64,000 nucleotides of DNA from Bugula neritina (GCA_964035545.1 OZ037773.1:6278251-6342250), one strand, 5' to 3'; positions 12,057-29,676 are shown, counted from the stretch's first letter. The notes: generated from the letters alone by a model not told the origin. Translations and numbers: made by a program.

Positions 12057-12433
12057 TTTTAAGCTATGCAATCATTGTTGTTGCGTTGTATTCTGGCCTG
12101 CGTTCTCGGAAAGTTGCAGCTATCAGCCTCAAACAAAACAGAATTTAAACCATTTCAGGATTATGCGCTATATGTTTATAGTGTTACCTTTAAATGTCGG
12201 TCTTATTATATTCATGCATAACCAAAGATCTTAATATATAAAATAAGTTATGGCTTCGCTCCGTCGTATTTTAAAGATCTTAGGTTACTGAATACTTAAA
12301 TGTAATCGTTACAGTTTTCTCGTTACAAATCAACTGCCATTTTTTTCCATTCAATGATCTTGCAAAAAGTTTCCAGTGTTGAATAACCAGTTAAGTTGAG
12401 GCGGTTAGTTTAATTCAATGGTTCTCGTTCTAA

Positions 12434-16412
<3,979 letters not shown>

Positions 16413-16973
16413 TCAAGGTTTCACTTCTTATATTTCTACCTATATGCTGAAAAACATTAGTAGCCAAGCATTCTTGTGAGAGAAGATGGTAAAAATTAGG
16501 CAGTCTCAAGTGTGTAAAAGAAAACAACCCCAATATTAGGGTTTTTACTAATTATTTTATGGCAGTAATGTTAATTACTATTATATTATGTATATTGAAA
16601 TAAATAGTTTTGTTCCAACACACAAGAGTATTCTGAGTATTACATGGTGTTATGCAGTCTGTAACTCAAAGAGGAGCTCTTCTAAGCAGTTTCTATACAA
16701 TGGAGTTCATACTTTGCTTAAATACTAAATACTCTCTACTTGCTACTCTTAGTAATATTACTCTCTAACACTAACATGTATAATAACAAAACAACACATT
16801 GGACTACTAGAGCATTGAGAATATAACAATCGTTTTGACTACAACTGACTATGAATTCTAATAAATAGATTATTATAAATGTTAATAAGTTTACTCTGTT
16901 ACTTATAACAATTGTTTGAAAATCACAATTTCTGAGGAATCTCCAAGTTTAGTATTAGTATTGGTTTGAGAGG
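16413..16973. other. Tail-to-tail region PSMA6 / CUB-LDLa gene
   Basis: About 560 bp between the two stop codons. It contains the PSMA6 3' UTR and probably that of the minus-strand gene, so the transcripts may overlap. Confidence 0.5.
16599..16604 (+). promoter_or_regulatory. PSMA6 poly(A) signal
   Basis: AATAAA 187 nt after the PSMA6 stop codon, followed by a T/G-rich stretch (atagttttgttcc). Confidence 0.65.
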
Positions 16974-19900
16974 TTACAGTTCGGTAACTTTCTCATCATT
17001 TCTGTTCTCTTGTGGTGACCGTTCTTCTTCACTGTGTCCACTTTCTTCATGTTTTACAGCTGAATCATGCTTTCCATCACTCAAATTTTCTCCAGCAGGC
17101 GCTGCATTTTGTAAAGCTTCATCTTCTGCGGAGTCTTGCTCATGAATATCTTCATCCTACATCAGAAATTATCATCTAACTCCAGTTTTAGTCACAAGAC
17201 GCATGATTTGTCAGCTAGATTTTGCCTACTGCAAGCTTCATTGCATCTATATTAACTTCTGTGTAGGCTGATATCATCAGTTATATCACAATAACTGCAC
17301 TGCAGAAGAAACAAACAGCAAATAACAAACATGCAGCTTGTGCTAAAGTTCCACTAATCATCAAGGACATAGCATTTACCATGATTATAATAAAACCTGT
17401 TAGCAAGCTATGGCAGCTTACCAATGTGTCAGGTGGCAGTTGTGGTGTGGCAGGTGCTGGTGTAGAAGCAGGTGCTGGTGTAGAAGCAGGTGCTGGTGTA
17501 GAAGCAGGTGCTGGTGTAGAGGCAGCTGCCGGTATGGACACTCCTATGTCTGTCTCCGACATCAAGGCAGCATCTCGTTGAGCTCTGTTTATGTTGATGT
17601 ACTCTTCATTTTGATACTGATGAGTGAGTGGGTATAGCAATGTCCTTCTTCTAGATGATTGCAGTGCCTGTGAGAAGTTTTTTATTCAGTATATCTTTTG
17701 ATTATGGATAGAAAATATTGAAGTTTTTACTTTATACTTTATATGACCATTCAAAAGTTTACAATAATTGTAGGTAACGAGATATATTACTGTTAAATTA
17801 TGACTAAATTTGTAAACATGCACGTATACATATAATTATGGTATATTGATAACAATGATATACATATTATATAGCTATGATGTCTCCGGTGACACACACT
17901 AAAGACCTAATTTATAACTGTGCAATAGTACAACGTTGGAGTTGTCAGCTCGTTAGACTCGCAGTGATTAGCTAACCACACATTATGTGAATGCACGTAC
18001 ACACAGTATTATTGTAACAGGTGCTTTTACAGTTTAGTGCAAGTGATAACTGTTACACACATGAAAATTACCTGCCCATGTAAAGTTTTCGCTGCTGCCT
18101 GTTATAAAATAAACAGTTTAGAAAGTAATGTGCAATTTAACCAATGCCTGGGGCCATAGGGGTGTTCACATCAAAAAGTTTACAAGCAGGCTATAAGCCT
18201 TATAAAAATGTTGAATGTTCAGTTTGTAGTGGCTACTCATTAATTTCTAACTATAATAGTTGTGTCACAGTGAGCTTAAGCATGTTAATAAAATGTTTAT
18301 AGAAACATGCAAAAAAAGCATACAAAACATATTTATCTGATATGATTGCTAACAGTAACATAACAACTAAATAGATTCTGTTATAAATTTAAAATGAATT
18401 TCTCAAACTGTGTTAATAACACTTGAGATTAACATGCTACAAATTGACTTAGCATTATAAATAAGATACATTGTAAAACTCTAAAATATCTGACATATGT
18501 GCCATATGCTGCTTTGGTGAAAATATAAATGTCATCAACACAATATAAGTTCAATTCAATCTTATTTGGGCTCATTTTAAAGCTAATTAATATTAACTCG
18601 ACGTTATTAGACTCGAAAGTGAATCGGTTAAACCTTCTTCAAGTAATGCATTGTAATATTTGACCAATGACCAATAGTAGTAAACAATAGTCTATGTTTA
18701 CCTTATTTTTAGCCAAATGTTTAAGGTACTGACTCCATTGGTACTTCCTGTATCCCCATCTGATTACGAGGATTCCAATCACTAAGAGGACAACTCCAGT
18801 TATACTAACTCCAACAATGATTCCAATGGTAGTCTGAGACAAACCCGTCGCACCTTCCCCTGATGCTATAATATATGACTATATATTTTACCTACATGGC
18901 CTTATTACTATAATATACTATAGTAGTAAATATTGTATATTATCAATATACTATGATAACATGATATTGTATTAATAAGCACACTACATAGTCTAAATAC
19001 ATTAAAATATAATACATTTCCATATACTCATAGTACTTATTTATAGTAATATTATGTATATATTATATTAATCATGCTTATAAATTGCAACTGTTGAATA
19101 GTTGAAATACGATAATAATATATTATTTGCTATCTTGTATTTTATCACCTACGAGTCACATGTTTAATGGGTTTGCTTTAGCAATGTTTAAAGTGAGACA
19201 GCTGTTTTAGTACTGAAATAAGCACAATTTTTTGGGACAGCTGTGATTGTAAAAAAGGTCATGAGTTTGAGTCCAGACCCTTTGGTGACATCAAGAAGAG
19301 CATCCAATCATAATTACTCGAGAGCCACAGTTAAAGACCTCTCACTATATAGTCAGCATGATAAGAGAAAAGTCTTTAGTATGGGAGGGGGGAGGTGGGG
19401 GGCTCACATAGAGATAAACATTTTAAACTAATGTGAGTTTTTGTGTAATTCAGACGTAGACTGCATTAGAATCGCAAAAAAAATCCTTCCATGTTCCAAA
19501 CAAAATTCAAGTGCCTTTGATGAAATAATCTGGGTGTGGAACACTGTATATAATTATTATATTGTCTTTCACATGTTGTATTTGCTCTTAATTTGAGTAT
19601 GAATTTGCAAAATCGTCCTTTAATGAAACTTATAGTGTGAAACTAATATATAGCTATAGAATAATATAAGAATTATATGAGTTGGAGCTCTAACCTGCAC
19701 ATATGCTTTCGTCACTACCACTCGGGCAGTGTTCATACCCGTCACATGTAGACGTGTCATCATCTATACAGATGTCGATTGTGTCACACAGTATTTCATC
19801 ATCAGCGCAGTTTGAACCTACAAGATAAATGAAAATCTAATTTAATACACAGATGGGAATATGTATATATAATCAATACTTTAATGTATAATGTATATAG

Positions 19901-22299
19901 TAGTAAAGAGCATAGTAATATTGTCAGTGCATGCATAATTTAAAAGGCCGGGACAGAAAATGTATCATTAGAAGATTTCAAATGCTTGGTTCAAATAAAA
20001 GTATGTCATTTAAATGATCATTATAAGTGTGAAATTAAAATAAAATATATTTAAGTTATTGTCTAGTGAAATAATACATTAATTAAGCTTGCTATAATAA
20101 TTTTCATAGTTGAATTAATAGTGATTGAATATGTTTGAATGTGGTAGTTGTATAAATATTTTGACATTGGATTGAACTCTTATAAATTCAGTACATAAAT
20201 TTGTTTAAATATGTGGAATAAGGCCCACACAGATAACCACCTTTATCTGCTTCAACAAAGGGATATTTCTTATATAGCAATATTCATATATCTAATTATT
20301 TATAATATTTATTGTATTTATATTATTATATTGTTTATTATTTAATAATGTAGAGAGAATTGTGCTATCATACTTGTGGATAAAATTTACTGTTTTGGGA
20401 AAAGTAATGAAAATCTTTTATTACTAAAATGTGACCTTCAGTAAAAGCGACGATGTAAGCAGCAAATCCTCTATCCTTGGCGCTCTCGTCTGAAAGAAAC
20501 TCAAATGTGATGTCTTCTCCAGATGTTCTGTATGTTGGTTCACCACTGAGTTCTCCACAGAGTTTGGATATCATTGCGGGACTAGTGGTATCAGCCCCGT
20601 CATACATGGAGAGATAGTCATAGCAAGTGTTGGACGACTCCTCCGTTATAAATCTCCTAAAACCATTTCATATCAACGTGTAGTCTTACATAATACCTAA
20701 AATTATACGAATGTTGTAATGTTGCATTTTATATAATCCTTATATTATATTATTGTGTCAGTGAAGTTGAAACTGCCAATTTTCTATATATAATACTATA
20801 AAGTCACAACTTCTGTAGGATAGTTTTTAATAACTTTTATAAAATTTATTTATTTCTAATAACATACATGCAGTACACATGTAGTAATACATTGTATTAA
20901 CTAGATAAAGCTGCAAGACAGACTGTATAACCATAACGCAACTATGTTTTTATATCTATGAAGTAAAAAACTGGGTATCATTCAATCAAGGACGAGCATT
21001 ATTTCTGATCATTGCCATGTCTTTGAGCTATACAACTTTATAATATATTATAATATTATATACATATTATATTATTTATATATCATTCATGTTTTGTCAA
21101 ATGTAACCCAAGTCAAGTATATGACAGTTGTTTTTGTATTCTTTAATCTACTGCCTGGCTACAGAATAAACAGTAAATAAAATGTTATATATATAATATT
21201 ATGTCAGAAGACACTATTTTCAATAGAATATATATGAATAACTTTATACTATATACATATTATGTCATGTTATATGCTATATCATTATATTATACCTACC
21301 ACATTACTAAGATTTTACCACATTATATTACTTGTATGTTAATTTAAACCATGCCATGCTACAGCTCATACCACGTATATTAGCATATATACCACATCAT
21401 ATTATTCTATATATTATTAAATTATTATTTCATACAATATACTATATTTTAACATATAAACTTACTTCATGACAACATAGAACTTTTTATTTGCTGGAGC
21501 CTTAAAACTGACAATGCAGTTGAGATTGTTGGGGTAGGTAAGAGCCCTAGATGTCTCCACAGAAGCGCTATGGATCTCTGCTAAGTCCACTGTAGTTCCA
21601 CATAGCTCATCCATGTAATCTGGTATAGGAGGTAATGCAGCAATTAATTGACGTGGTATATTAAACAGGAGATCGCTTGATGCAGCACAAAGCCCAAGAT
21701 CACAGAGGAGTAGTTGCCGACAGTCCCGAGTTTAGAGTTGAGGGTTTGGAGTTTGGATAATAATCTATATATAAACATTGCTCATGCTTAGTGCGATCTT
21801 TAACCTTGTGCTGCATCTAGCTGATTGAAGCCCATATTATATCATATTGTTGGATCTCAGTACAAGAAGTTCTGGTTTTAAAGTACTTTAACTAATAACA
21901 TAAATATCTTGGCATATAATAATTTTGAACTTCACTCACCAGATATAGAATTTAATATTTATTATGTTTTTAAAACCTTCTATGAATAACAATTGCTAAT
22001 TACATGTTCGATTGGTACTCTCTAGCTGTGGTATATATTCATAAAAGCTGATATAGGGGAAGTTCGTGACTATATGCTATCTCAAAAGATGTAAAAGTTT
22101 ACATCTTTAAACACAGGTTGAATTTTTTCACAAAAGTCAATTGATAAATTCAATTTTTTTGGAAAAAATGTTTTAAAGACCACTTACAGATGTCAAGAGT
22201 GGCATGGATCTTGTCTGCTGCAAGCACAGCTAAGAGCACCTGTGCTATAACCTGCCAGTAGTTCGACATGCTGTTACTAGCACTGTACCGCAGTGTCAT
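16974..22299 (-). CDS. CUB and LDL-receptor class A type I membrane protein
   Basis: Exons on the minus strand: 22299-22188, 21619-21466, 20656-20436, 19817-19695, 18865-18702, 18098-18072 (27-nt microexon), 17667-17422, 17156-16974. Total 1230 nt, 409 aa. A hydrophobic leader is followed by a CUB domain (about residues 44-162, with YPNNLNC and CYDYLSMYDG). An LDLa module (about 166-202) has six cysteines and the calcium-type DGYEHCPSGSDE. A single transmembrane helix spans about 217-238, then the basic stop RWGYRKY. The cytoplasmic tail holds an ASTPAP repeat and an acidic C terminus. The architecture suits a receptor, co-receptor or adhesion protein; I recognise no named orthologue. Neto proteins have two CUB domains, this has one. 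The first in-frame ATG is at 22299; a second at 22269 (MSNYWQ) gives a more typical signal peptide. Confidence 0.87.
17453..17526 (-). repeat. Coding minisatellite, 18-bp unit (ASTPAP)n
   Basis: About four near-identical 18-bp units (plus strand ggtgctggtgtagaagca) inside exon 7 of the CUB-LDLa gene. They encode ASTPAP repeats in the predicted cytoplasmic tail. The 18-bp period keeps the frame, so copy number can vary without frameshift. Confidence 0.9.
19236..19335 (+). mobile_element. Partial tRNA-derived SINE
   Basis: It contains the B-box-like GAGTTTGAGTCCAGACC and the core AAGAAGAGCATCCAATCATA. Head and tail are eroded. It lies in an intron of the CUB-LDLa gene, opposite to its transcription. 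Confidence 0.7.
19380..19405 (+). other. G-quadruplex-capable run
   Basis: gggaggggggaggtgggggg forms at least four G-tracts within 21 bases. Intronic on the CUB-LDLa template strand. Confidence 0.5.
21666..21832. mobile_element. MITE family A copy
   Basis: The inverted ends gcttgatgcagcacaaag and cttgtgctgcatctagc bound about 165 bp. The inner gagttgagggtttggagttt segment is shared with the copy that begins at 60.77 kb. In intron 1 of the CUB-LDLa gene. Confidence 0.7.
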
Positions 22300-23154
22300 T
22301 TTAATCCACTGTGTCAGCCATAGTTTGAATTGCTAGGCTATTTATAAACAAACCAACATTGAAGTTAGCATTTGTTGATTTTTCGTAGCCTTTTGGCTCT
22401 GCATATTGCTCTTGCCATTGCGGGTTATGTATGGAGCTCTCGCCTACTTATTCATGTTTAGTTCACTCATGAATGTAAAATGGGTTCACATATTTGAATA
22501 GTATTCAAAGCTATTGAAAGTGGCATACACTGATTTACAATACAATCCTATAATGTGTAGTATAAATGCATGGTGTTTATTCAGTGAATGTGTTGAATCT
22601 TTCATATATAATATTATGTTATTATATGAACTGACTTGCTCTAACAAGGGTGCATAATTTCTCTGTATATCATGACCATAGAAAACTTTTACATGGGCTC
22701 ATCATATATCAGCTGACACAATTTTAAAGTAAATGGGCAATCAACCTTTACAATACTAGTATAAAAATTGAGTTGCAATTTTATGTAACGCTTGTCAGGA
22801 AAGAGAGAGCTGTGTTTCTTGTCATAAATGAGCACAGCAATGTTATTACCTTTTTCTAATTGAATCTAGACATTGCTTCTGATAAAAATAAAGTAGTTGC
22901 AAAATACCATTTATTATATTACGTAATTTATAATTTTATTTTACATTATATAACCATTGCGCAGTCCCTATAGTTTTATTAGTAGTTGTCTACCTTTTAA
23001 TTTTTTAACTGGGAAACTTATCGTTGCTATGCAGCTTCGGGTCAAGGACAACGCTCTGCAGGAAAAATTGAAATACTCACTTTGATCATTTACTGACTGA
23101 CTGTGTATTGAGTTTAGTGTAAATCTGATCTAACTCATCAACTACAGAATCCAA
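22300..23154. promoter_or_regulatory. Head-to-head intergenic region CUB-LDLa / NMRAL1-like
   Basis: 855 bp between divergent start codons, a candidate bidirectional promoter. A dispersed repeat fragment lies near 22.41-22.46 kb. A possible 3' splice site (ctacag) 8 bases before the NMRAL1-like ATG hints at a 5' UTR exon. No core promoter motif could be assigned. Confidence 0.45.
22408..22465. repeat. Dispersed repeat fragment (copy 1)
   Basis: ccattgcgggttatgtatgg and the following ctcgcctactta are matched at 25432-25470 by ccattgcgggctatgcatga and ctcatctactta. A short interspersed repeat of unknown class. Confidence 0.55.
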
Positions 23155-26100
23155 ATGAAGGTTGTATTGTTCTTATCTCCAGAGCTAGAACTAGCAGTGT
23201 CTGAAAGTGTTAGGAGTCACATAGATTGGGATTGTACAATTTATTCTACTGGGCCCAACAGAGTGGAATGGTAAGCTCAATTGAATTTGAATAGTCAAGA
23301 TAATAGAATAAAGATTACATTTATTTTTACTCATTACTGGTTATGATATATTAAACATTATGTTAAAAGTTTGCCTGTAAAAGTTAAAAGCAAATTTATT
23401 TCAAGTTTTGCTTCAAACCATCTTTGTAATTTTCCTAAACTAAGAACCTATATTATTTTTTCTGATGAGATAAATTTCCACATGACTATGTTTACTAATT
23501 TAAGTAGTCAACTGAGTTGAAATTTAATGCTTTTATTTAAAATCAGTATTTTATGTTTGAAACAGATACATTTTTAAATATGTCAATGTTCCAAAATTTT
23601 AATTTGAAGCATCTTTTACTCACACACCCGTTGAATACTTGTTTATTCTATTTTCAGATACCTAACACTTGTGGCTATCTTTTGCTGGTAGGCCTATAGT
23701 TAGTCCATAAAATCTGACCCAAGTTAATTAGAATAAATTGTAATAATAGTTTACATATAAGCTATAGTTTCAGTGTTACATAATAGTTTCATCTTCCTTG
23801 TAATGAAAATTGAAAATATTTGGATGTAAGTTAAAAACTATTGACTTAAAAGTAATCGGTTTTCCACTTTAATGTTAAGAGGATGTATGTATAAGCTGCA
23901 GTTACTACTCTTAATTCTATCTAAAACCTGTAGCTATAATATTTGAGGTTTTGTTTTGTTAGAAAGTTAGAAACTTTGCTTCTTGGATCTCCAACACATC
24001 TGCTTTTTATTTCTTTATTCTTTAAAGCAGTTGAAACTGTTATCAAAAGATTTTTCACAATTTACTTTCTTAATGCCCACTTTTTTGTTTAGCTATTCCT
24101 TAGTTTTTTGTTCTTCACAATATTTTTACTTTAAAAGTTTTCTAGAAGCACATCAGCTTGAACTACTTGTATAGTAGTAGATCATGAAAATGAACTTTAT
24201 TCCAAATATTTCAAGTTGCAATGGTTTAATTTATACGTTGTATATGGTCTACAACTACTAATAGCTGCTATATTTTGTCAAATGATTATGTCTATATTTG
24301 TTAGGTTAACTGATGTATCAAAGCTTACAGAAATTTTAAAGGGGGCAGACATCTGTTTTATTTCAACTACAACTGATTTTACAGCAGAAAAAAATGTCGA
24401 AGGTAAGTTAAATGTCATTGAGTGTGACAAAAATTGCACTAAATTTCTTCTTTACTAGAACTAACCAAAGCACTTCAACCTTAAATAAATTTGCTAAGTG
24501 CCTTCTATTCAATTTGTTAGCACATTTAAATTTAATTTAATTTGTAAGTTTTTCTCTTAGTTTGCTTTCAGTCAAAGTTAGCCAAGACAACATTATGCAA
24601 ATTCTTTAAAATCAGTTCTTTTTTTATCAAAATATATGAATTGTTGTTGCAGAGCACTTGAAAAGCTTTGAAATTATTTTAAAGATATTTGTATTCACCA
24701 TTTTTGCAGTGATAATTTCTCAATATAAGCTAAAAATTCATTTTAGTCAGTGAAGGGCTAGCCATTGCAGAAGCCTGCAAACGAGCCTGTGTGCCTAACG
24801 TCATTTTGTCTGCCCACATTCACTGTGAGAAGACCATTGGTGTTCCTGCTAAACACTATGATGCTAAGGCTGAGGTATATCAGTATATAAGGTGAGAGTG
24901 TTCTATACTTTCATGAATACTGTAGCAACAGTCTTACATAATATTTTGTGCTTTGATATCTCATATAACATAATTTCAATATACAAGTTTCATGTATTAT
25001 AAGTGAAGGGATAAAGCGTTTATAGTTGTGTAATAACCACTTCCAAATTATAACACTAGAAGCTGATGTAAACTTTTCACTTAATGTCATGAAAAAATTG
25101 AAACTATTACTAAGCTATTCATTCGAAATTGCGATTACCTGATGGCTATTCATATTCAATCTAATAATAAAATTTAAAGCATGTAGAATATAGTTTGCAT
25201 TTTTACTTTTTTTTAAGCCTGCATGGGCTACTCTCACTTCTTTATATATATGCTTTACTTTCAGAAACACATTGCAAATACCTGTGACAATGCTGAATAT
25301 CCCTCCACTCTATGAAATGTTTTTTGATTTTCTCTGCCCCAAGATCAATGCAGAAGGAAACTATGAGCTAGGTGAGTTAGCATCTGCAGGTTGTTCTTAG
25401 CCTATGGACTTTGCTTGCAAATTGATTTACCATTGCGGGCTATGCATGAAGTTCTCATCTACTTAATTATGATTTGTCAATACATGATCATTGACAATTA
25501 AAATTATTTTCAATTGTATTTATTGTATAACAGGTTATTCTGTACAGATGGTATAATGCGTTTATTGAAACTTGTGTAGTTGAAATTAGTGAGTAAGAAA
25601 AATAACATATAATTATATGCAGTGCTTAGATAATTGTTTAATACAAAATCATTAACTATAAAAGCTGTACGTCTCAATAAAGTGACCCATCAAAAAGTTG
25701 TAATAAGATCAAATATGTTTTTACAGCATTTACAAAACACAACAAAAAACAGTTTGATATATTATAGCCTTTTATTTTTGTTAAAAATTGTTTCTCACGG
25801 TTAATTAACATCACCAACCGATATAGTAATGATAATATTGTCTCTTTTTTAGATGACAACCTTAGCTGATGTGTTTTGCGTTTGTTGCAGTGTTTCCTGC
25901 AGTTGGCCCTGCCAGTATTGACTTCATCAGTCTCAAAGATGTTGGGAGTTGTCTCCTCACCATTTTAGAAAATCCAAAAGTATTTGAATCGAAGACAGTG
26001 GCGTTATCAGGAGATAAACTGACTGGGAAAATAGTTACTAAAATACTGAATGATGAGTTGTATCCAATGAAATTTGTTCAAAAGCAGGTATATATCTTGA

Positions 26101-27294
26101 AAATATTGGAAACCAACTGAGCCAATACGGCGATAATGGGCTTGCTTTATATTGCATAAAATGCTAAATTTAGTATTTTGATAGAAATTTCTTTTATTTC
26201 AATCTAACTAGATCGCTATTTGACCCACAAATTTTGATTAATGATCTATAACTATATTCTTCTAGAAAACAATTTGTTGAAAATTCGCAAAATGTGATTT
26301 CTGGCACACGTTAAAAATCTAAGGTGTATACAGCTTATTGAAAAATTCAATGGCATTTGTTTATTTTTAATTTTATAAATAAAATTGTGTTGTGTTGTGT
26401 TGAAAATTGCCTTGAATAATTTTACATAAGTGTTATACTCAAACCTAGTTAGTTACCTATAGTGACTTAATTTAGCTCAGTCTAGATATTGAATTCTAAT
26501 GGTGGTTGTATTTAGGTTTCAACTTGGTTTAATAGATGTTAAATTAGTGAAATATTCATAATTACTGTTTAATTCAGTTTTGACTCAATAAAATTTAATT
26601 TCTTTGATCTAAATGGCAACGTGTGCAGTTTATACTGTTCATAATTACTGTCTAATTTGGTTTCAAATAAGTAGAATGTGATTTTGCTGAGTTTGATAGT
26701 TTATAGTTTATACTAGTGCACCAGTTTCTTGTGCCTTAGGTCACTGTACAGCAGGTGAGAGAAAGGCCATTTGTTGGGTCCATAGACATTGCCAATATGT
26801 TTGAGCTCTTAGGCCGAGCAGACTTGAAGGCTAGCCCAAGTGGTAAGTTCTGTAAAGCAGTTCTACATCAAGTTTTGTAAAAATAAATGTATTCTATAAT
26901 TCCACATATAAGAAAAGGTTTTTAATGTTTGAAATTGCAGGCAGTGTAGATGTCGGTACTATAAATCAGAATAGCATTTGTAATATTGACTAGGGTTTGT
27001 TAATAATTATTATGTAATATATCTAACAATTGTATTAAAATATGTCTATTTGAGTATATAAAAATATTATAGAAGTTCTAACATAACCCATTATTAGATA
27101 TTTATACATTGGTTGGTTGTGATGAATAGTTGCATAATATATAAAATATACCATTTTTTTAATCTGTAGGAACCCGGGAGTTGTCTTCTCATGTGTTAGA
27201 TTTAAAAGCATGGGTGAGATTGAATAAAGACTTCCTAGTTAAAGCCAGTAATGAGAATACAGAAGCAGAAAAGCATTTTGTGATTGTAGTGTAA
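23155..27294 (+). CDS. NmrA-like family protein (NMRAL1/HSCARG-like)
   Basis: Exons 23155-23270, 24305-24402, 24747-24891, 25265-25371, 25891-26087, 26740-26842, 27170-27294. Total 891 nt, 296 aa, close to human NMRAL1 (299 aa). NmrA proteins are atypical short-chain dehydrogenase relatives that bind NADP(H) and act as redox sensors rather than enzymes. Matches include the VPNVILSAH strand, the HYDAKAEVYQYIR helix (H-x-K-x-E-V-x-x-Y in the family), MLNIPPLYEMFFDF and the IDFISLKDVG block. The N terminus MKVVLFLSPELELAVSES keeps the first strand and helix but lacks the GxxGxxG dinucleotide loop. The segment between strands 1 and 3 is short. An in-frame stop lies 8 codons upstream of the ATG, but a splice acceptor just before it leaves a 5' exon possible. 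Member of the NmrA family: sure. Orthology to NMRAL1 and cofactor binding: less sure. Confidence 0.88.
25425..25490. repeat. Dispersed repeat fragment (copy 2)
   Basis: Second copy of the repeat at 22408-22465, in intron 4 of the NMRAL1-like gene. Confidence 0.55.
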
Positions 27295-27327
27295 TTTATC
27301 TTGGTTTCTGTAATGTTTTTAATTGTT

Positions 27328-27333
27328 AATAAA
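27328..27333 (+). promoter_or_regulatory. Poly(A) signal of NMRAL1-like gene
   Basis: AATAAA 34 nt after the stop codon, followed by a T/G-rich stretch. Confidence 0.65.
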
Positions 27334-28104
27334 AGTATTTGTGTAGCAAGTCTTATTTTAAAGACAATATGATACTTTTATGTATGAGTTTTATTTATAT
27401 GTTATTCTGGTTTTTTTTAGGATTCTGAATACTTTTTTATTAATAGTTTTTGGTATTATTTGATTGATTGTGTTTTTTGTAACATTTTTTTGAAAATATA
27501 TCATTTATAAATCATCATTTGTGTGTGTTAATATAAGCATACCTTTTTAAAGCCTAAATAGTGTTCATTAGCAGTTGGATGCAATTAATTTTGTGTAGGT
27601 CTAAACAGATTATTTATGTGAAAAAAATTACGACCTACAGACTATAAGCATACAATTACCACTCACCAAAGCAATACAATTAATTATTGTTTCCAGCATA
27701 GATAATGATTGTGCACATGTGCTTATAGCGCGGTTAGCACTTTTAAAGGTGAAACTATGGTTAGTCGAGGGCTATCGCTGTCCAATTAGAGAACAGAAAT
27801 GGCCTGACTTTACGACGTTGTTCTAGCCATGTTGATGTTGACACGGAAAGGACAAGGCCCTAAGATTCAATAGGCGGTTGTAGAGACTTTCGCATTGATA
27901 GATACTAATAAAGAACTGATAGAAATCAGTATACTTAGAGTTAGTAGAAACTAATAACCATGACATAAAATTACATGGAATAGACACTCACGCTTTTATT
28001 GGTCTTGTTCAATAGAACAGTAAGTGTAACTCTAACACTAATTTATAACAACAACTACAACTACAAGTGACGTTAAGTTTAACTAATTTAAGTTATAGTT
28101 AAAC

Positions 28105-28505
28105 TTAATGTTCTACTATTGCTATTACTATTAGTATCAGTAATACTAATAAGTAATAGCAATACTATTACTATTAGTATTAGCTTTAGTATTACTAATA
28201 CAAATAGTAATAGTATTGTTACTATTAGTATTAGTATTACTATTACTCTATTACTATAGTATTAGTATTAGTATGACTAGTAATAGTTATAACTTATATG
28301 ACTATGTATAATTATATTCAATTTAATTGCAAGTCTCATAGTCATACTGACGGTGATACTCATACTGATACTTATACTCATACTCATACGGTATTATTAA
28401 ATATTACCTATTACTAATACTAATAGTATTACACTAATACTAATAGTAATGGTTATAGTAATAGTAATAGTAAGGCAGTAATAGTAATTAGTACTAACAG
28501 TAATA
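28105..28505. repeat. (TAATAC/TAATAG)n microsatellite
   Basis: Imperfect hexanucleotide tract with both strand orientations present, of the same class as near 2 kb and 11 kb. Confidence 0.85.
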
Positions 28506-29676
28506 CTAAGTATAATTTTAAGTTCCTGAACTATTCAGTAATTCATTCACACTGCACGTCTAAGGAAGTGTTTGTTTAACTTCAAGTTGCTGTTGATAAG
28601 CCATTATCATAATCATAATGATCATGTTTAAGACATAGTCGCATTGTTAACAACTGTAAGTCAAACTCAAGGTAAAAGCTTAATTAACAGTGGCACTAGC
28701 AAACAGTACGACCCCAAGTCTCTTACCAACTTAGTTTTACTAAGTAATTACCTCTTGCACTAAACAGTTACAATCAGTGTACAGCAATCCTTATAGTCAC
28801 AATTATATTGAAGATTATTTTCTAATGAATTAGTCTTAGGGTCAGTAATACTCAGATTGAGATTCAACTTTTAAAATTATAAGATCATCATAATTAGTAA
28901 TTGCCTTTTGGTTTTTCACTGTTTAGTTCCATGAGAATGTTTGTTTAAATTCTGGTTTAGTTAATTACAGACTTATGAATATTTTAAAAGTGATTTGTCA
29001 CCCTATTTATTATTATTTTAGTAGTTGTGATCATATTGAGTATTTTTCATCATTATTGCTGTTTACACCTGCATATTGTGTATGACACTGACTTACCATC
29101 AATATAACTGTTGCTGTTGATGTTATAGTTATCATAACCTAAATATTGTCATAATTATGTGGAATTTTTAACAGTTTGTTGAAATTAAAATTCTTGGTTG
29201 AATAAATACACCATCGCCATTACTATGGGTAACATTAGCAGATATTATGGGATAGAAACAATGATGAGTGTTAATTTAGGTCAACTTTATAATGTACTTG
29301 ATGATAGTTTGGGATGGACAATTGGACTTCTATTGCTGATTGACTTGCTAGCCAAGAAGACTTTCTAGTATTTTCATGATGCTACATCTAGTCTATAATT
29401 TTTGAAGTTCTAATTTGAAAAATACTTTTACTTGCAAATTGAAAATGAAACTTGGAACCAGGCCTTTATAGATACATTCTACAGAATTACAAATGCTACT
29501 TTTTGCATTTTTGCAGCACTGAAATATTGGTAAAATTAGTAGAGCTGAGCTGAAATGCTAGAATTCTGTCTACCATTTTAGAAGATTTTGTGCTGCCTTG
29601 TCTTGTTCAAAGGTTGCTTTATGTTTTGATTTTCTGCAATCTAGATTTTGATGTATTTGTCTAATGATGTGTTAAA

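Noticed and set aside
17381-17637. Two plus-strand open frames (one Gly/Ala/Val-rich, one Cys/Arg/Trp-rich)
   Set aside because: Antisense shadows of the ASTPAP-coding exon of the CUB-LDLa gene.
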